Source: Proales similis
Taxonomy: Eukaryota > Rotifera > Eurotatoria > Ploima > Proalidae
Assembly (NCBI GenBank): GCA_019059635.1
Contig: JAGVRJ010000003.1
Coordinates: 1,364,001-1,428,000 of the forward strand
Direction of reading: 5' to 3'
DNA length: 64,000 nucleotides
The position numbers and the translations under genes were made by a program. Below, piece after piece: positions 22,881 to 33,133 of this stretch. Each line of letters opens with the position of its first letter. The first letter of the stretch is position 1. The notes beneath the pieces are model-generated. The model saw only the letters and a list, made by a program, of their open reading frames with translations, was not told the DNA's origin and did no database searches.

Positions 22881-24698
22881 CCAGGAGCGGAATCAAAATT
22901 TTCAATTTTTTCTGTTTACCAAATAAACTAGTCTGTTGCGCAAATTCCCCATTTAATTTCTTTTTCCGGCTTTGACTCGACTTTTGAGAGCCGAAAATTG
23001 CAATAAGCCTTTGCTTGAACCACAGAAGTGCAAGTAATCCGAGTGCTCTGTGCGGGAGTGTGTTATGGATTTTAGCTCATAATATGTATGCATGAATTGA
23101 TTGTTCGAAGCAGGCAAAGTCAAAGCTCGGCACCAGAGCCACCTACTCTCAGTCTGCTCTAGATATCCCGAGTGGTCTCGCTGCTATTCTCGCCTTGTTT
23201 TTCGTTGTTTTTCTTATTTAATCGCAGCGTTTTTATGTAAACCAGTTTCAAATCGACAATGAAACAACACAAAAACAACAACAACAAGAGTGTGCGCGGT
23301 GTCAAATTTCTAAGTAGAAAATGTAAGCTAAACAGAGAAAAAAAAAAGGTGGAGAAGACTTAAGAATGGAGCGAACATAAACATTGCGAACTGCTGCGTT
23401 GACGGTTGCAGAATTCGGCTTTGTCAACGATCGTGGATTAGTGCATTGTTTCAAAGGGGCAGAGGGCGAGCGAGAAAAGAACCAAGTGTTTGATAGAAAA
23501 GATCTTAAATAAAATAAGCAAATAAACCAAGAAAAGGCAACAATCGAGTGAATCAGACCTTGAGGATTGCCGCAGTAGCAGCAGCCAGAGCAGTTGTCAA
23601 AGTATAAAAGAGCTACCTTAAGAACAAGCCAAACAAGATCACATAAGCACGTCGCAAAATAAAATAAAAGACGAGCATCACATGTTGCTCACGGCACAGG
23701 TCGATATTAAAGAGCAAAATTAAATTTGAACGGACGAGCAGGGCTGAGGGAAATCTAAAATATTACGTAATCTTCATAAATTAATGACATGAACGCTCGT
23801 TCGCTCGCTCTAATTGCTATTTGCTCGCGTTGCCTTGTCATAATGGCTCGTATTTACGATGACGCCATTTTTCAATTAAAATAAAGCGAACAGAATGGAA
23901 TGGAGATGAAAAAAAAAATCAAAATAATTTTTTTTTCGCTTTACCGCTTGTATGAGTTCGGCTGCCGAGCCAAACGGCTCGTGAGGAAGGTGGCAGGCGC
24001 CCCCCTCAGAGCACCCAGGTAGACTTTGCCATACACGAAAAACAAGGCTAACCGGTTAGGTGAGCTCTTGAGTTACATTTGTGCGAAATTATTATTATTC
24101 CTTCTACTATTATTATGCTATGCTGCAGTTGACGGCAGTAGGAACTCGAACAAGAACAAAAAAATTATGGGATCGAGATCAGAGCCAGTTGGCTTTAAAC
24201 AGCGCCTTCAAGTAGTCGTCCCTGGCTAACGTTCTCTACTAAACAACCACTGAGTGAGCCGGTGTGAGTGTGGGCAAAGAATAATCTTTTTTCTTTTTCT
24301 TAAATCCCATTACTCAACCTGTTCTCCAATTTCAAATAGACTCCAGCTTGCCTCTCTCCAGTTTTTTTTTTTGATTCTCATTGCACTCTCATATTTTTCT
24401 TTCTCGTGCCTCTGCTTGTTTCTATTTGCCGCCGCCTCTACCTTTCTAAGCTTGAAATGCGCTTTCATTCTAAGCGCTGACTGCATTACTCACTTTCCCC
24501 TCTCTCTCTTTGCAGCCCCCGCTTGTGCGTTTCCCCTGCCATTGCCAATTTGCCTCGATTTTGATTGACTTTAATTTTAATGAGGAAATTAGGCGATATG
24601 CCAGCAATCATTCCGCTACGTTTCTTTTTTTTTTGCCTCCTTCTCCTTTTCCCATTGAACTCTACTTATTAGAGGTAATTATTTAGAGAGAGAGAGAG
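22881..24698. promoter_or_regulatory. Long non-coding region upstream of the unknown gene pair
   Basis: 1.8 kb with no supported gene. It contains a TATAAAA-like site near 23607 and homopolymer A/T runs. The stretch about 24270-24680 is strongly pyrimidine-rich on the plus strand. It ends ATTATTTAG followed by an AG repeat (24685-24699) touching the ATG of the next gene. Open frames at 24026-24229 and 24254-24568 are low-complexity and lack usable starts or family signals. Confidence 0.35.
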
Positions 24699-26036
24699 AT
24701 GAGCAACGGCGCAGGCTATGCTTCAGCCGGCCGAAATGAGAGCGGCCGAATATTGCGACCAGACATTCGTCATCAGATTGGCGAGATTCTCGATCATCCC
24801 GGCTTTAAAAGCGACTCGTACTCGGTGCTTGGCAATCTGATTGTTCCCTTTAAAGCATCTGATATTCAAATCGAGCCGAATAGAGCAGGCGCGAATATCT
24901 ACTCGCCGTCGACTGCTCGTCCTCAATCGCATAATAACAAGCAACAGCAGAACTCAACTGGATGCCAAACAGACTGGTCGCCTCGAATCGAGGTGAAGCC
25001 TGATTTCGCCGAGGTCCACACTCTCAGCTACTATCAAATGAGCCAAGCGGATCAAGAAGAGCACTTGCGCATGCTTCTCAGCGACAACTATGAATATCTC
25101 AAGAACAGAAGGCCATCCGGACCATACGATCCATGTATCGAGAGCGAGAGCTATTGGAGACGAGCCAAGAGTGCACCCGTGCCCAGGCCAAGACGTTCGA
25201 TTCGAAACTCAAAGCAATATTTTGAGGTGGATGACAAAAGTTGTCAGACCGAACCGGTTCGAACCTTCTCCGACTCGAGCGATTCGACTTTGAGCAGCCC
25301 GAATCGCGATTACTTTCGTTCCAAAACCGTCAGCTCATTTGGGCCGGACTCACCGTTCGTGAGGGAAAGATTCAGATTTAAGGCAGGCGAACAAATAGAC
25401 GGATACAGCCAACACAGTGAGTATTCAACGCCGGCATCAAAGCATAATACGAGCCAACTAGAGGAAATCGACGAGCGAGAACGACTAAGAAAGCTTTCGC
25501 AGTCGATCACTGAGCTCACGTCAGTGATCCAAAACTCCACATGGGTGAGCGGGGTGTCAAGCAAAAACTTCAACTGGAACGAGGCTTCTTTCCAGATCAA
25601 ATATCCGACGTCAATATCGCTTGAAGATTTGCCTGCGGTACGAGACCAAGGTTCGAATCGAACCATCGAATTCGAATACAAAAATCCGCGATTCGCTGAT
25701 GCCAACGGGTCTGTGTCGGCCGCTCAGTCGAACGCGCCGGTGAGAAAGCAGCCACAACAGCAGCAGTCCAACGCTGAATCCGACGAGGCCAACGGCTTGA
25801 AGAGCATCGTCAGGGAGAGCATGTTCTTTCCATTGAACGTAAACAAAAGTAAATCGAACAGCTCGGGGCCCTCGTTTAACATGCGAGCGGGCCGAGAGCC
25901 ACCACAGGCCGCGTCTCGTCTGATCGATGTAGATTTTGACGAATATGAACGGCGCCATGAGCCTGTTGTTCGCTTCAAACTAGACCCTGCTACTCAGCCC
26001 TATAGAGCGACTCGCGCCACCGTAGGTTACTTTTAG
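24699..26036 (+). CDS. Unknown intronless protein, 445 residues, mostly disordered, two CQT motifs
   Basis: I do not recognise this family. The frame is continuous from ATG 24699 to TAG 26034-26036 and its codon use looks like that of its neighbours, so I regard it as a real gene. The protein is Ser/Arg/Gln-rich and probably largely disordered. A short ordered-looking N-terminal block reads GRILRPDIRHQIGEIL. Two Cys-Gln-Thr-acidic motifs at residues 89-91 (TGCQTDW) and 182-184 (KSCQTEP) resemble dynein light chain LC8 anchoring motifs; that reading is inference. A helical stretch follows (ERLRKLSQSITELTSVIQNS) and a conserved-looking C-terminus (LIDVDFDEYERRHEPVVRF). It lies 681 bp upstream of, and on the same strand as, another large intronless unknown, with which it shares a weak RP(D/E)I motif. 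Confidence 0.75.
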   Translation: MSNGAGYASAGRNESGRILRPDIRHQIGEILDHPGFKSDSYSVLGNLIVPFKASDIQIEPNRAGANIYSPSTARPQSHNNKQQQNSTGCQTDWSPRIEVKPDFAEVHTLSYYQMSQADQEEHLRMLLSDNYEYLKNRRPSGPYDPCIESESYWRRAKSAPVPRPRRSIRNSKQYFEVDDKSCQTEPVRTFSDSSDSTLSSPNRDYFRSKTVSSFGPDSPFVRERFRFKAGEQIDGYSQHSEYSTPASKHNTSQLEEIDERERLRKLSQSITELTSVIQNSTWVSGVSSKNFNWNEASFQIKYPTSISLEDLPAVRDQGSNRTIEFEYKNPRFADANGSVSAAQSNAPVRKQPQQQQSNAESDEANGLKSIVRESMFFPLNVNKSKSNSSGPSFNMRAGREPPQAASRLIDVDFDEYERRHEPVVRFKLDPATQPYRATRATVGYF

Positions 26037-26717
26037 GTGTTGCTCCAGCTCGAGCTTTGGATCGAATCGTTTTGTTTTAAATCTGATTTTTGGCCACTTG
26101 ATTGCTCGCTCGACTGCGTTGGCAATTTAAAGGCGAAAAGATATTTGAAGAATCTCCATATTATTTCTGCTACTTGGCTCGCTCGCTCGACTCAATAGAT
26201 TTCGCATTTGGCTTCTTAGACACACACACACACAAACACCAAAATCTTTTCGCGCTCTCTCTCTCTCACTATTTCTCTCGTTTTTTTTTATTTCCATAGC
26301 TCTGTGATTTATTGCGTAATCGCGAGTGACAAGGACACTTAGATCGTATTTAGCATTTTCCATAGCTCCTTTTCGCCCGCCCGCTTGCTCGTTCGCCTGT
26401 TGGTGTTCGAGTGAGCGGCACTTGTCTAGCAGGCCGTTTTCAATTTCACCTGTAATTCTTTCTAATAAAAAAGATTTTTACCGATCACTTGTTCTTTAGA
26501 AGAAGAAGATGAAGCTGCGATTAAGAATGCTGCTCGAAAATGCTATTTGCTCATAATGCTCTTTTTTTTTTTTTGCTGAATCACATATTCATGTTTGATT
26601 CTCTCGCTGCTGCTGGATGAAGCTGCCCGCACGGTTACATAATAAAGTAATAAATAGCTCGACGACGTTCAGATCTAAATTTTTCGTTTCGTTTAGATTG
26701 AAGAGGGTCCGTGCAAA
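26037..26717. other. Intergenic between the two unknown genes
   Basis: 681 bp. An (AC)n tract lies at 26220-26234, followed by T-rich and CT-rich stretches. AATAAA-like TCTAATAAAAAAG occurs near 26463. The segment ends TTTCGTTTAG (about 26695) followed by 22 nt before the ATG, an acceptor-like context. No gene seen. Confidence 0.35.
26220..26234. repeat. (AC)n microsatellite
   Basis: AC dinucleotide run between the two unknown intronless genes. Confidence 0.85.
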
Positions 26718-29700
26718 ATGTCAAACGTGGATGAGGCGGACGAAGAGCTCGCGCAAACTCAACAGCTTATCCTTAATATTCGGCGAAAGCTAAGAGAGAA
26801 AGAGGCGCGAATGGCGAGCGAGCAGAATCAATCAACGCAGTCGACACCGGCACCAGTCAAACCTCGACCGCAGCCAGTTTCCGAACGCTTAATTAGCCCC
26901 AAAAGGGTCCGCTTCAGTCATTCTGAAGAGAGGCTCTTTAGCGACAGAGAGCAAAAAGACGAACAATTTTCTCCTTTGGTTGGCTCAATCTCTTCTGATC
27001 GTTTGTGCTCAAACGACGTCGAATGGGTGCCCAATCGTCAGCGATCAGTGAATCTTCTCGATCCCAACTGGCGTACGTGTGTTTTAATGGAGGAAATCTC
27101 GCAGCGTGAGTACCAAAGGCTCGTTCGGGTGACGCAATCGAAAAAAGCCAGAATCGATGAAATTATGAGAAATTCAATGGCTCACGGATACAAAATCAGA
27201 CGAAAGACCGAAAAGGAACTTTATGCATTGATCGAACAAGTTGAACGTATCGAGTCCCGCTTGGCTTCGTACACTCAGTTCAACGATGCCATGGTTCGTT
27301 TTAAATCACCCAGCATCGCGTCGAGTAGCAGCCGACTGTCGAGTGTGGAGAATCTAAGCGTCGACGTTGAAGTGCCAGAAAACGACAAGCCGAAAACCGC
27401 TTTGACCATAAAACCGCGCAAATCGAGACGCGACCAAGCTGATGCCAAATCGGCCAAAATAGCCGAGTTCAAGCCGTTCAAAAAACTGAGCCGCTCGCCG
27501 ACAAGCGGATTTGATATAAAACCAGATCTAAGCGGCGAGTTTAAATTTGAGGCGTTGCATTACTTTCAGAATCGACAGGCAAATCTATTTCGGCCAGAAA
27601 TAGGCGATAAAATAGAACAAATATCGTCAGAGATGATCGATTTAGAGCCAGCTCAAGTAGAAGTCGGACTCACAGATGTTCAGCCGCCAATCAAACAGAG
27701 GGGCTCTTTGCTGAACCAAGGTCAGAAAGAGAAACAGCGCAAAGATGCGTTAGGCGGCATTCAGCTGGCCGGCGGAGCCGAGAATTCTTACAGAGTCGGA
27801 TTAAGTAGTCAGACGAGCGGACAACGCACTCAGGAGCAGAGCAACTCGGGCAGCAGCCGTTTGATTCCGCGCTACGAAGAAGAGAGACGCATCAGCAGCA
27901 ATGGTTCAAGACGGGACACTAATACACCAGGCAGCGGCAAGAGTGTGATGTTTGCAGACGAAGTTGTGCCTGCGCCGACCGAATACGACTATGCCGAAGA
28001 GATTGACATTGAAAGAATGGAACTGGGCCAGAACAGAAAGTATCGGGAGGCAGAAACAAATGAACTTGTAATCGTTGACGAGAGGAGAAACAAACGATGG
28101 ATTGTGCTCCCTGACGACTGGCTGCGTTCGGCCGATTCGATCTATGCGGCACTTGAGAGCATTGACCAGAGCTCGGTGGACATTTATGAAGATCGAGCAA
28201 CAGGGCGCAAATTCATGATCGACGACGAGACAGGTCGCAACTATTTTCTGGTCTCAATTGAAACGTTGAGACGCAATCGTCTGGCAACAAACGAGCGCCT
28301 GAGCGATTCAAATGAGGTAATTCATATCGTCCACGAGGAGGAAAAAAAGAAAAAGGCGGAGAAGAGAGTGGCTTACGTGAATGAGGACCAGCTGGCAAAC
28401 ATAGACCTAAAGCAGGCCACATTTTATGAAGACCCAAGCGCTGGCGAGCTTTTCCTCGTTCACAAGCAAAGGCCAGAGCTCATCTGGGTTGTACTTCCCC
28501 GCGATTGGCTAACTGACGAAGACGCGCCGTACATTACCGAGGAAGAGGCCAAATATCTTCGATTCACAATCACTACTGACAGCCATACTGGCCGCCGATA
28601 TGTGAACGATGAAAAGAGCGGCTTCAAATTTTACATTGTGGATGCGATCGAGCACGATTTCGTCAACATTTGGAGGAAAATGGGCGAGAAAGAAAACAGC
28701 TCAGGCCAAATGATTAGCAAAGTGAGCGAAGCGCCCCAGCGACCAACTTCAGGTCAACTCAAGCCTGCGTTGAAAAAGCCGAGCAGTGAGCCAAGGTCAC
28801 AAAGTGAGCCCAGACCTGCGTCGGCCATGACCAATTTTAAGAGAGAGCCGGCCAAGAAGCCTTATTGCTGCGAAAGTGAAAAGAACTCGAGAGGCAAACG
28901 AGGCCGCAGTATGATCGCTCTCGAGCAAAAGTACAAACCAGTCGACTTTGACGTAAGGCGACGGCTGAATCGAGAAAAGGTCAAACAGGAGAGGGCGAGG
29001 AAAATATTCTTCTCGCAGAAAATGCCCAACATGGGTGAGCTGTGGCTCCATCAGCAGCTCGTAGATCAAGTGAACAAAAACCGAATAATGGACAGGCGGC
29101 GAGCGTACTTGCTCGCCAAAGGTGTCGGCGAGCAGAACACTATGGACGACGAGGCAGCTGCCCGTCTCCGTCTCCCCGAGTCTGACGATCCGACGCTGTT
29201 GCGAGATGCTGACGGAAATTTGATACTGGACCAGAATCGTCTACTCGACATACAAATCTACGGCTACGACCGGATCAATCCAAAGAAGAAGAACTCGCGC
29301 GCCAGAGACAAGCACTTGCTTCCCAATCCATATTCGACCAGTCAAAGTGCCAGCAAGAATAGTAAAAACGAGCTTGGCTTCGGCGGTGGCAAGACTGGCT
29401 TTTTGGGCGGCATTCTCACCGAAGAGTTTATCGATCAGTATCACTACACTCCGCGTTATCTTCGGCCTGACCTCAGGGCGCTGGTTCCTCAACGCCGCAA
29501 ATACCTGCGCAATCAATATTTGTGCACACCACGCTACCTCAAGTCCGATTGGATTGAAACACTCAACAAGAGTCAAAAGATGCAGCCAAAGATTATATTA
29601 ATAAACGACGACGAGCGAATCATAACGGCCAACAAGCAGTGCAACGTCTATGTTCAGTACGAGTATGAGAACGACGGAGTTCTGGGTGCAGACCGAGCCT

Positions 29701-30356
29701 ATCAGTTGATGCTTCGAAACAGAGGACCGACCTCGCCGACTCGGCCGTTGAAGATCGCGCCCAGCAAAATGGACCGTATCAGCATTGCGACCGGACTCGC
29801 ACCCGAGCTGGCCTTGCGAGAGGCGCCTGTTTATGTATATCACGACGACGGCGCAGCTTATTTTGAAAATATTGCGCAATACCTTCAAGGTCGATATGCT
29901 CGTCTCTCGCCACAGACTGTCCGACAGATTCTCCAATTTGCCGACCTACGCGAGTTTGAAGAATATTTAGCGTCCAAGATTGCTCGCTCGGAAGCCAAGC
30001 GAATCGCTGAAATATCGGGCGACGACTTGATTGACGTGGAGCCAATTAAACGCGAACTGTTGAACATCATTCGCGATAAGCCAGACGAAAAGCCAACGCC
30101 AGTGTTAGACGAGCCAATTTACTATCACCAAAACTGCAAGTACGATCCTTTGCGACCGCGTTCAGATTCGAGCGAGCGTCAAGAGCTGGTCGACACCGTC
30201 GAGGCCAATGTCAGCGGCGTTCCGTTCAGGTCAACTTTTGTCGGCTTCACACCGACTGGCCAAGTAGAACGAGTCGAACCAGAAGAATTGCCCGAGAATG
30301 TTTTAAAGTACATTTCGAACAAGACCGCCAACGCCCAGAAGGTGAATCGACTATGA
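26718..30356 (+). CDS. Unknown intronless 1212-residue protein with duplicated WW-like module
   Basis: I do not recognise this family. One uninterrupted frame. Residues 5-35 look like a short coiled coil (TQQLILNIRRKLREKEARM). KRVRF (62-66) and KSVMF (408-412) fit the PP1-docking RVxF pattern. Residues about 449-512 and 577-641 are two copies of one module: a beta-like EL(V/F)(I/L)V strand, then W(I/V)VLPxDWL, exactly 26 residues, TGR(K/R)(F/Y), and a D(D/E)x(T/S)Gxx(F/Y)x(I/L)V end. The order LPxDW...GRxY...D resembles a WW domain with a long insert. Further on come a basic helical stretch (VRRRLNREKVKQERARK), a repeated TPRYL(R/K)xD element around residues 912 and 938, and a helical C-terminal third. 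A cytoskeletal or scaffold role is only a guess. Confidence 0.8.
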   Translation: MSNVDEADEELAQTQQLILNIRRKLREKEARMASEQNQSTQSTPAPVKPRPQPVSERLISPKRVRFSHSEERLFSDREQKDEQFSPLVGSISSDRLCSNDVEWVPNRQRSVNLLDPNWRTCVLMEEISQREYQRLVRVTQSKKARIDEIMRNSMAHGYKIRRKTEKELYALIEQVERIESRLASYTQFNDAMVRFKSPSIASSSSRLSSVENLSVDVEVPENDKPKTALTIKPRKSRRDQADAKSAKIAEFKPFKKLSRSPTSGFDIKPDLSGEFKFEALHYFQNRQANLFRPEIGDKIEQISSEMIDLEPAQVEVGLTDVQPPIKQRGSLLNQGQKEKQRKDALGGIQLAGGAENSYRVGLSSQTSGQRTQEQSNSGSSRLIPRYEEERRISSNGSRRDTNTPGSGKSVMFADEVVPAPTEYDYAEEIDIERMELGQNRKYREAETNELVIVDERRNKRWIVLPDDWLRSADSIYAALESIDQSSVDIYEDRATGRKFMIDDETGRNYFLVSIETLRRNRLATNERLSDSNEVIHIVHEEEKKKKAEKRVAYVNEDQLANIDLKQATFYEDPSAGELFLVHKQRPELIWVVLPRDWLTDEDAPYITEEEAKYLRFTITTDSHTGRRYVNDEKSGFKFYIVDAIEHDFVNIWRKMGEKENSSGQMISKVSEAPQRPTSGQLKPALKKPSSEPRSQSEPRPASAMTNFKREPAKKPYCCESEKNSRGKRGRSMIALEQKYKPVDFDVRRRLNREKVKQERARKIFFSQKMPNMGELWLHQQLVDQVNKNRIMDRRRAYLLAKGVGEQNTMDDEAAARLRLPESDDPTLLRDADGNLILDQNRLLDIQIYGYDRINPKKKNSRARDKHLLPNPYSTSQSASKNSKNELGFGGGKTGFLGGILTEEFIDQYHYTPRYLRPDLRALVPQRRKYLRNQYLCTPRYLKSDWIETLNKSQKMQPKIILINDDERIITANKQCNVYVQYEYENDGVLGADRAYQLMLRNRGPTSPTRPLKIAPSKMDRISIATGLAPELALREAPVYVYHDDGAAYFENIAQYLQGRYARLSPQTVRQILQFADLREFEEYLASKIARSEAKRIAEISGDDLIDVEPIKRELLNIIRDKPDEKPTPVLDEPIYYHQNCKYDPLRPRSDSSERQELVDTVEANVSGVPFRSTFVGFTPTGQVERVEPEELPENVLKYISNKTANAQKVNRL

Positions 30357-30737
30357 ATGTCGTCCACCCAACGGGCGCAGATTTTTATTTTCATCAACTT
30401 TTACCTCCTCTTGTCTATCATCTATCGTTTGTTGATCTTTTGTTGTGTTCCTATTGAATCAGCCAAGTTCAGCGACTTGCTCCTCAGATTGAATCATTTT
30501 CTTATGAGAAAAAAAAACTATTTTTCTAGATTAGCCTTGCAAACTTTTTAGAAATATAAAAATAAAATTCTTTCCAACGCATCTTTGAATTCGGTTGTTT
30601 CAAATCTGCGTTTATGCCAAGTTGGCTTTGCCGTGTGAATTGTGATCGGCGATGGAAAACGTGTGCGAGCGCTCAATTCTCTCCCGAGGCGCTTTTGAAT
30701 CCTCAGAACTTGATTAGAACCCGATCAGAGACACATC
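30357..30737. other. Spacer, unknown 1212-residue gene / GNL3
   Basis: 381 bp. AATATAAAAATAAAATTC at about 30551-30568 probably serves 3'-end formation of the upstream gene. TTGATTAG about 20 nt before the GNL3 ATG is acceptor-like. Nothing else recognised. Confidence 0.35.
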
Positions 30738-33133
30738 ATGGTCAAAATAAGTGAGTAGCCTTGAAGATTTCAAAGCGCAAGCTGAGCTCAATATTCGACT
30801 CCAAACAGACCACAAAAGCAAGCGTATTCCGGCCAGAAGGCGCTATCGCATTGAGAAAAAGGTGCGTGACAGCAACAAAAAGCAGCGTCGCGAAGCTCGC
30901 AAAAGCGAACGCAAAGGAAGTGAGTTGCTTCGGCCCTCTCGCACAGGCAGATGCTGATTCATGTGATCGCTCAATAGACAAAAACAAGAAGACCATGCAC
31001 ATTCCGAACAAATTTCCGCTCAAAGAAGAACTTTTGCACGAAGCTGAGAAGCAGAAAAAGATGGTAATTACATGACGGCACGTGTTAATTTAGAGTGTGA
31101 GACTGAGCGAGTTCGCCAGGAAATTGAGCGAAAGCAACAGGCCAGACAAGAGCGTAGAGCGTTGAAAAAAGAAGGACGAGGCAACGAGCTGAACGGCCAG
31201 ACGCTCGATGACATTCTCAAGCAGGCGCAGAAAAAGCAGGAAAAGTTTGAGCAGAACGCAGCCGCTGTTCACAACGACAGCCCGTTTGATTTGTACGCGG
31301 GCGATCGGGACAAGGAAAAAGAGAACTCCCTGCGCACGTTCTACAAAGAGTTTAAGAAAGTGGTCGATGCGTCCGACGTCATTATTGAAGTGCTGGATGC
31401 CAGAGACCCGAGCGGCACGCGATGTCCTCATGTTGAAGAAATGATCCTGAACGCGGGCACCGGCAAAAAGCTCATTCTGTTGCTAAACAAAATCGGTGAG
31501 ATTCACGTCTGAAACTCTTGGAGCTTTCCTTGCACCCTAAGCCGAACTTTTAGACTTGGTGCCCAAGGAAAATGTGCGCGAATGGCTCAAATACTTACGC
31601 TCGCAATTTCCGACTCTTCCATTCAAATCTTCGACTCAAAGTCAAAATGAACGACTGGTACGGCCTCGCTGAGTTGTCGCTTGGCTTCACCGTTTAACTT
31701 TTTGATCCAAGTCGCAAACAAGCGTTTCATTTGACAAAGCCCAAAGCAACCTCATTAGCTCGTCCAGATGCTTGGGAGCTGACTCGCTTCTTAAACTTTT
31801 GAACAACTACACTCGAATCAACAACTTGAAGCAGTCTATCACAGTCGGAATAATTGGTAAGAGAGAGAGAGAGAGAAGCGCCCTAACTTGAAGGATTTTA
31901 TTAAGCATTTATCATAAAGGCCTTCCAAATGTTGGCAAAAGCAGCATCATAAACAGTCTCAAGCGTTCACATGCTTGTCAAATCGGATCGATGCCCGGTC
32001 TAACCAGGTGAGCACCAAAACGTCGATCATTAATGCCCATTTTAATCGATTGATCAACCAATCGCAGATGCATGCAAGAGATCAAACTCGACAAGCATAT
32101 TAAGCTGCTGGACTGTCCGGGTATCGTCATGTCAAAGAGCGAAGATTCAGCTTCTTTGGCGCTTAAAAACTGTCTTAGGGTTTGCAAGATGACGGTGCCT
32201 CTTGATGGCTATGGTGAAATTCAAAAGAGATATTGAATTTAGGTTGAGAATATCGAAGATCCGCTCGCGCCTGTCGAGCTCTTGTTGAAGCGATGTGTTA
32301 AGAAGCAGTTGATTCTTCGCTACGAGATCAGCGAATTCGCCGACGCCACCGAATTTCTCACTCTCGTGGCCAAAAAGCACGGAAAAGTGAAAAAGAACGG
32401 AATAATTGACATGCGCAAGGCTGCTCAAATGGTTCTCAACGACTGGAACAGGTTCGCTTAAACTGCGTCAAAATTTGCCATTAGTCCTGAGACTCACCGA
32501 TTGATTTTAGCGGCAAAATCAACTTTTACACGCAGCCTCCCGAATTGAAAAAGGGCACTGAAACGCAAATCAAAAGCGAACTTGGTCCCGGCTTGGATCT
32601 GGACAGCATGCTGAAGGAGGAAGAGCAAGTCTTGAACGGCTATGACGACACCCGAATGCATGTGGACGGCGTGGCGGCCAAAGCCTCCAACAGTGTTGAG
32701 GTTGACTTTAAAGAACTGGGCGAAGAGCTGCCCAGTGAGGATGGTGAGTTCCTAACTAATGAAAAGTGCTTTGCTCTTATGGCCGATGCGACGCCCTAAT
32801 CCAAACTCAAAGAGAAAAGCGTTGAATTCAAGAGCGACATGTCAAGCCTGAAGCGAAAGGCTGCTGACGACGAGTCAGAAGAAGACGTGGAAGCGCAAGT
32901 CTACGCCAAAGAGGACATTCCCCGCACAAAGAAAAAGCAAAAGGAGGCAGCAAAGAAGCTGGCCAAGAAGAAGCGTAAGAACGGTGAGTGAACACTTCAG
33001 CTAAACGAGCAGGACTGTTAATTAGAAGAAAACTTGACCAGAACGGGCGGTTGATAGCCTTGGCCAAATGATGGCCAGTGTAGACATGAAGGCCAGCAAT
33101 GAGCTCTACGACTTTGAAACTGATTTCAAATGA
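30738..33133 (+). CDS. GNL3: Nucleostemin-type nucleolar GTPase (GNL3/GNL3L)
   Basis: Circularly permuted GTPase of the nucleolus, needed for large-subunit rRNA maturation. Exon 1 is only 13 nt (ATG 30738 to 30750); splicing over about 59 nt yields [20 protein letters not shown], then [20 protein letters not shown], the basic nucleolar N-terminus. Next come a Lys/Glu coiled coil and [15 protein letters not shown]. The permuted motif order is clear: G4 LLNKIDLVPKEN (split by an intron), then G1 [16 protein letters not shown]2 SMPGLTRCMQEI and G3 LLDCPGIVM. The RNA-binding part has [29 protein letters not shown] and FYTQPPE. The C-terminus ends [10 protein letters not shown], like the vertebrate protein. 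One intron contains a (GA)n run at 31861-31876. Invertebrates usually have a single GNL3/GNL3L, so the paralogue name is nominal. Confidence 0.93.

Noticed and set aside
24026-24229. Open frame with a hydrophobic signal-peptide-like run followed by a basic tail, resembling a secreted peptide precursor
   Set aside because: The frame opens at TTG and has no upstream ATG before the hydrophobic part; the sequence is low-complexity and no dibasic-flanked repeats follow.
25640-25665. GGTTCGAATC string resembling a tRNA T-loop
   Set aside because: It lies inside a continuous coding frame and no cloverleaf arms can be formed around it.
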